The position numbers and the translations under genes were made by a program. From Paenibacillus sp. JCM 18996 (GTDB lineage: Bacteria; Bacillota; Bacilli; Paenibacillales; NBRC-103111): DNA of 64,000 nucleotides. Under the pieces are notes generated by a model. That model saw only the letters and a program-made list of their open reading frames with translations. It was not told the DNA's origin and did no database searches. Position 1 is the first letter of the stretch. Each line of letters opens with the position of its first letter. The stretch spans positions 1 through 64,000 of the forward strand of contig BBFE01000008.1 in NCBI GenBank assembly GCA_001313085.1. Reading direction: 5' to 3'. Below, piece after piece: positions 60,332 to 64,000 of this stretch.

Positions 60332-62710
60332 ATGACTAGATTGGTGAAAATTCGCTCGCTGCTGCTCGGAGGGTTATTTACCCTCCTTTTTTTTGTCGGT
60401 TTGATGAGCCGTGTTTATTGGATTCAAGTCGTCCACGGAGCCGAGCGTCTGCAGGAAGCGAAGCAGATGTGGGAAACGGACCGGGTTCTGCAGCCCCAGA
60501 GGGGGTCCATTTTGGACCGAAACGGGAGGTCTTTGGCTGAAGATGCTCCCGCTTATAACGTTTCTCTTAATCCGCAAAAGATTTTCAAAAAAATAATACT
60601 CTGGACGAGGTAGTGAAAGGTTTGTCGGGTCTGCTGAAAGATTCGGAGGACCCTGCCATAGGGGGGGACCTGCAGAAGAAGATCGAAGCCTTGGCGACCA
60701 AGAAGCGCACCGACTATACGCCGAAGCCGAACGCAAAGCCGGAAGAAGCTTACAGCGTAAGTGTGGACATCCGCAACGAAGGCTGGAAGGTCGACGCGCA
60801 GATGAAAGAAAAGATAGACAATTTGAAAGAATATATTAAACAGAAGGCTAAATTGAAAGATGCGGATGATGTCGGCATTTATTTGAAAAGGGACCAAAAG
60901 CGGTACTATCCGGGAGAAAATCTGGCCTCGCAGCTGCTCGGATATTTGAACAAGGAGGGTCAGGTCGTCACCGGGCTGGAGGCCTATCTTAACAAGTACC
61001 TGGAAGGCAAGAAGGGCTCGCTTACCTACGAGAGCGACAGAAAGGGAGTCGAGCTTCCGAACGGCACGAAGTTTTCCCAACCGGCCAAAGACGGAAGCAA
61101 TGTCCAATTGACGATCGACAAGAATATCCAATTTTACATAGACAGCGCACTGGATAAAGTGTACCAGAAGTACCATCCGAAGAGTGTGACGGCTATAGCG
61201 GTGGATCCGAAAACAATGGAAGTTTTGGGTATGTCGAGCCGTCCGGATTTTAACCCTAACAAGTATTGGCAGGCGGAGAAAGGCTCGGAGGTCAATCAGG
61301 CGATTTCATCCCAATATGAACCGGGATCGACATTCAAGCTGGTGACTTGGCAGCTACAGTGGAGGAAGGGTTGTTCAATCCGAACGCTTACTACCCCTCG
61401 GGTACGATCCAGGTTCCGGGTAGAACGCTCCATGACTACTATGTCGGCTGGGGAAGCATCAATTACCTGAAAGGTCTGGTCCGGTCCTCCAACGTGGCTT
61501 TCGTAAAGCTTGGATACGAGATGCTGGGACAGGACAAGCTGAAAGGCTGGATCGACAAGTTTGGTTTCGGACAAAAGACAGGTATCGATCTGCCGGGAGA
61601 AGTGCCCGGCTCCATCAATATGAAATATCCTTCGGAGTTTGCGACAGCCACCTACGGACAGGGCTTGACGGCGACGGCGATGCAGCAGGTAGCGGCTTAC
61701 GCGGCCATGGCAAACGGCGGCAAGCTGATGAAGCCGTATGTCATCAAGCAAATTACCGACCCTAATACGAATGAAGTGGTGCTGCAGCACCAACCTGAAG
61801 TCGTCCGCCAGGTCGTATCGGAGAAGACCGCCAAGACCGTCACGGGCTACCTCGAGCAGGTCGTAACCGATCCCGACGGAACAGGGAAAAAGATGGCCGT
61901 CGACGGCTACCGGGTAGCCGGGAAGACGGGTACAGCCAATGTTGTCGTGAGTGGAAAATATTCGGATCTCACCTGGGTGGTTTCCTTCATCGGATACGCT
62001 CCAGCGGAAGATCCGCGCATAGTGGTTGCAGTCATTGCGGATCAGCCGGACCTCGGCGGAGATTTCCACCGCGGCAGCGACGTCACCGCGCCCGCTTTTA
62101 AAGAAATCATGTCGCAAAGCTTGCGATATATGGGAGTGGCGGCGAGCGACCAGCAAACTGCGACGAAGGAGAAGGAAGCGGCAGTCAAGGTGCCGGATTT
62201 GTCGGGAATGAACGGCGAAGGTGCGAGGAACGCCGCCGCCAAAGCCGGATTGGCGCTTGAAGTGGTAGGCAATGGCAACCAGGTCATCAGCCAATTTCCT
62301 GCGGCAGGTACAGAAATGACGGCAGGGCAGCGAATGTATATAGTGACGCAGCAGGGCGCATCACGCCAAGTGCCCGATATGACGGGCAAATCGCTGCGTG
62401 AAGCTTTGGAGCTGTGTACGTTCCTTGGCGTCAAATGCCAGCCCGCAGGGGAGGGCTATGTCTCTTCCCAAAGCTTGGCCGGAGAAGGGGACAATGCCAT
62501 ATTGAACCTGCAGCTTGCTCCTTCCGCCAGTGCGCAGGCTGCTACGCCGGATTCTGGCGCCGGCACACCGGCCAGCCCGGCGGACAAAGGCGCCCCGCCC
62601 AAAAAAAGGACGATCCTTCGGCCAAGAAGGATAATCAGCCTGCAAAGAAAAGCGCGGAATCCGCAGCCAGGAAACCGGCGTCGGCCGACGCCAAGCAGGC
62701 TGGGCGATAG
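60332..62710 (+). CDS. pbpB: Division-specific class B penicillin-binding protein (Pbp2B-type)
   Basis: Septal transpeptidase. LLLGGLFTLLFFVGLMSRVY is the anchor helix, then RGSILDRNGRSLAEDAPAYN. After an A-run shift near 60590 come SQLLGYLNKEGQVVTGLEAY and the transpeptidase domain: YEPGSTFKLVT (SxxK), RSSNVAFVKLG (SxN) and RVAGKTGTANVVV (KTG). Two PASTA domains follow (KVPDLSGMNGEGARNAAAKA; RQVPDMTGKSLREALELCTF), then a Lys/Ala/Pro-rich tail. Frame changes near 60590, 61350 and 62600; the true end is SADAKQAGR. About 792 residues. Confidence 0.93.
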
Positions 62711-62823
62711 CCGCCGAAGTGAGCAGATAAATCGGACGGCTTGTTCTATCCCCCGGTTGTCCCGAATAGTCTTGATATGAACAGGCTTGACTTATCGGGA
62801 TTCGAGGGGAGGAACAGTCGGTT

Positions 62824-64000
62824 ATGAAAATTTCCGGCGTTACGGTTCGGCGCAGGCTGTACATCTCGTTAATGATCGGGACGGTTCTGTTTGTAGCGTT
62901 AATGGTCAGGCTGGGCTATGTACAGCTGTGGATGGGATCCGAACTCGCACAGCGGGCGGAGGATTCCTGGCGCAGGGAGGTCCCTTTCGCGTCCCGCAGG
63001 GGAGAAATTCTCGATCGCAACGGAGTGAAGCTGACCTACAATGTCAGTTCGCCATCGGTCATGGCGGTTCCGGCCAGATCAAGGATCCCGAGACGACGTC
63101 CCGGACGATCGGCGGAATTTTGCAGATGACGCCGGAGTCCGTGTACAACACGATTACAAAGAAACAGAGTCTCGTGGACATCAAACCGGGCGGCCGTAAA
63201 ATCACCCAGGAGAAGGCGCAGCAAATTCGCGCTCTGAATCTTCCGGGAATTGTCGTTGCCGAGGATAATAAAAGATTCTACCCGTTCGGCTCTTTGGCTT
63301 CCCACATCCTGGGCTTCACGGGAGCCTATAACAACGGGTTGACCGGGGTGGAAGCGAAATATGACAAGCAGTTGACCGGCCTCAAGGGCAACATTTCTTA
63401 TTTGGCCGACGCGGGCGGCAGGAAAATGCCGAACTCAACGGACCAGTATGAGAAGCCCAAAGACGGCTTGAATCTGCAGCTGACGATCGACAACCACCTG
63501 CAGTCCATCCTCGAACGGGAGCTCGACCAAACGATGCTGCAATACCAAGCCAAGGATGTCATCGCGATTATGATGGATCCGAATAATGGAGAAATCCTGG
63601 CAATGGGCAGCAGGCCGAATTACGAGCCGGGAAATTACAAGGAATACCCTGTCGAGACGTATAACCGCAACCTGCCGATCTGGATGACTTATGAGCCGGG
63701 CTCCACTTTTAAAATTATTACGCTCGCCGCCGCCCTGGAAGAAAAAAAAGGTGGATTTGCAAAATGAGAGCTTTTACGATCCGGGTTCAATTGAAGTCGG
63801 CGGAGCCAGGCTCCGCTGCTGGAAACGGGGCGGCCACGGAAGCGAGACGTTCCTTAATGTGGTGGAAAACTCCTGCAACCCGGGATTTGTCGAAATGGGC
63901 CGGAGGCTCGGCAAAGAGAAGCTGTTCGATTACATCGGCCGCTTCGGTTTTGGCAAGAAGACGGGAATCGACCTGGGAGGGGAAGAGAACGGGATTATGT
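62824..64000 (+). CDS. spoVD: Sporulation-specific penicillin-binding protein SpoVD (partial)
   Basis: Class B transpeptidase for the spore cortex; runs past the window end. MKISGVTVRRRLYISLMIGT with anchor helix, RRGEILDRNGVKLTYNVSSP, then (after a shift near 63072) KDPETTSRTIGGILQMTPES, LPGIVVAEDNKRFYPFGSLA and HILGFTGAYNNGLTGVEAKY. The catalytic motif is YEPGSTFKII (SxxK), and VENSCNPGFVEMGRRLG (SxN) comes after an A-run shift near 63747. Called SpoVD because it directly follows pbpB, as in Bacillales. The KTG motif and PASTA end lie beyond the window. Confidence 0.9.

Overview
The window comes from a spore-forming member of the Bacillales, most likely Paenibacillaceae. The conserved gene order (rpsU-yqeY-nfeD-floA-yqfC-yqfD-phoH-pgpH-ybeY-dgkA-cdd-era-yqzL-recO-glyQS-yqfL-yaiI-dnaG-rpoD-trmK-nif3), the sporulation genes yqfC, yqfD, rsfA-like and spoVD, the bacillithiol gene bshC, a glycyl T-box and a Bacillus-type RNase P RNA all point there. 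GC content looks like the low fifties. I name no species from sequence alone.

Layout. 1-2700: end of a stalk-domain secreted protein, a nitroreductase, remnants of a Tad/Flp pilus locus, and a Tyr/Pro-rich small protein. 2.8-27.2 kb: housekeeping block on the + strand, running from a HIT protein and rpsU through membrane-microdomain genes (nfeD, floA), sporulation genes, c-di-AMP hydrolase, ribosome maturation (ybeY, era), DNA repair (recO), glycyl-tRNA synthetase under a T-box, primase, sigma-A, TrmK and NIF3. 27.2-32 kb: rnpB, a secreted subtilisin-like protease on the minus strand and several small proteins. 32-45.6 kb: tRNA thiolation pair (cysteine desulfurase plus ThiI), a TerC-family exporter, typA and the yla-type genes (ylaH, YhcN/YlaJ lipoprotein, ylaK), a minus-strand set of unknown secreted proteins, and a MidA-type methyltransferase. 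45.6-48.6 kb: a hidden DUF2626 gene, an RsfA-type regulator, panE and a DUF3397 protein. 49-54.8 kb: a five-gene oligopeptide ABC transporter (oppABCDF) with a cre-like site at its promoter. 55-64 kb: bshC, adenosylhomocysteinase, then the start of the division/cell-wall cluster (mraZ-rsmH-ftsL-pbpB-spoVD), with a clear MraZ operator and running off the window end.

The dominant oddity is quality. About a hundred or more single- or double-base indels, by my hand reading, interrupt most conserved genes. They lie mostly at A/T runs of six or more (C and G runs too) and are mostly gains. They break genes that must be intact in a living cell (sigma-A, primase, S21, Era, GlyS). Sequencing or assembly error is therefore by far the simplest reading. 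I annotate these as single genes spanning their frames. Several genes (rpsU, yqzL, DUF2626) become visible only after allowing for this. Other genes (HIT protein, yqeY, recO, glyQ, panE) look intact.

I found no CRISPR array, tRNA, rRNA, intact transposon, phage or convincing novel defence system. The items most worth a second look are the pilus-locus relic, the amidotransferase relic before bshC, the extended DgkA, the placement of opp and ahcY beside the division cluster, and an uncharacterised secreted/lipoprotein set at 41.6-44.4 kb.
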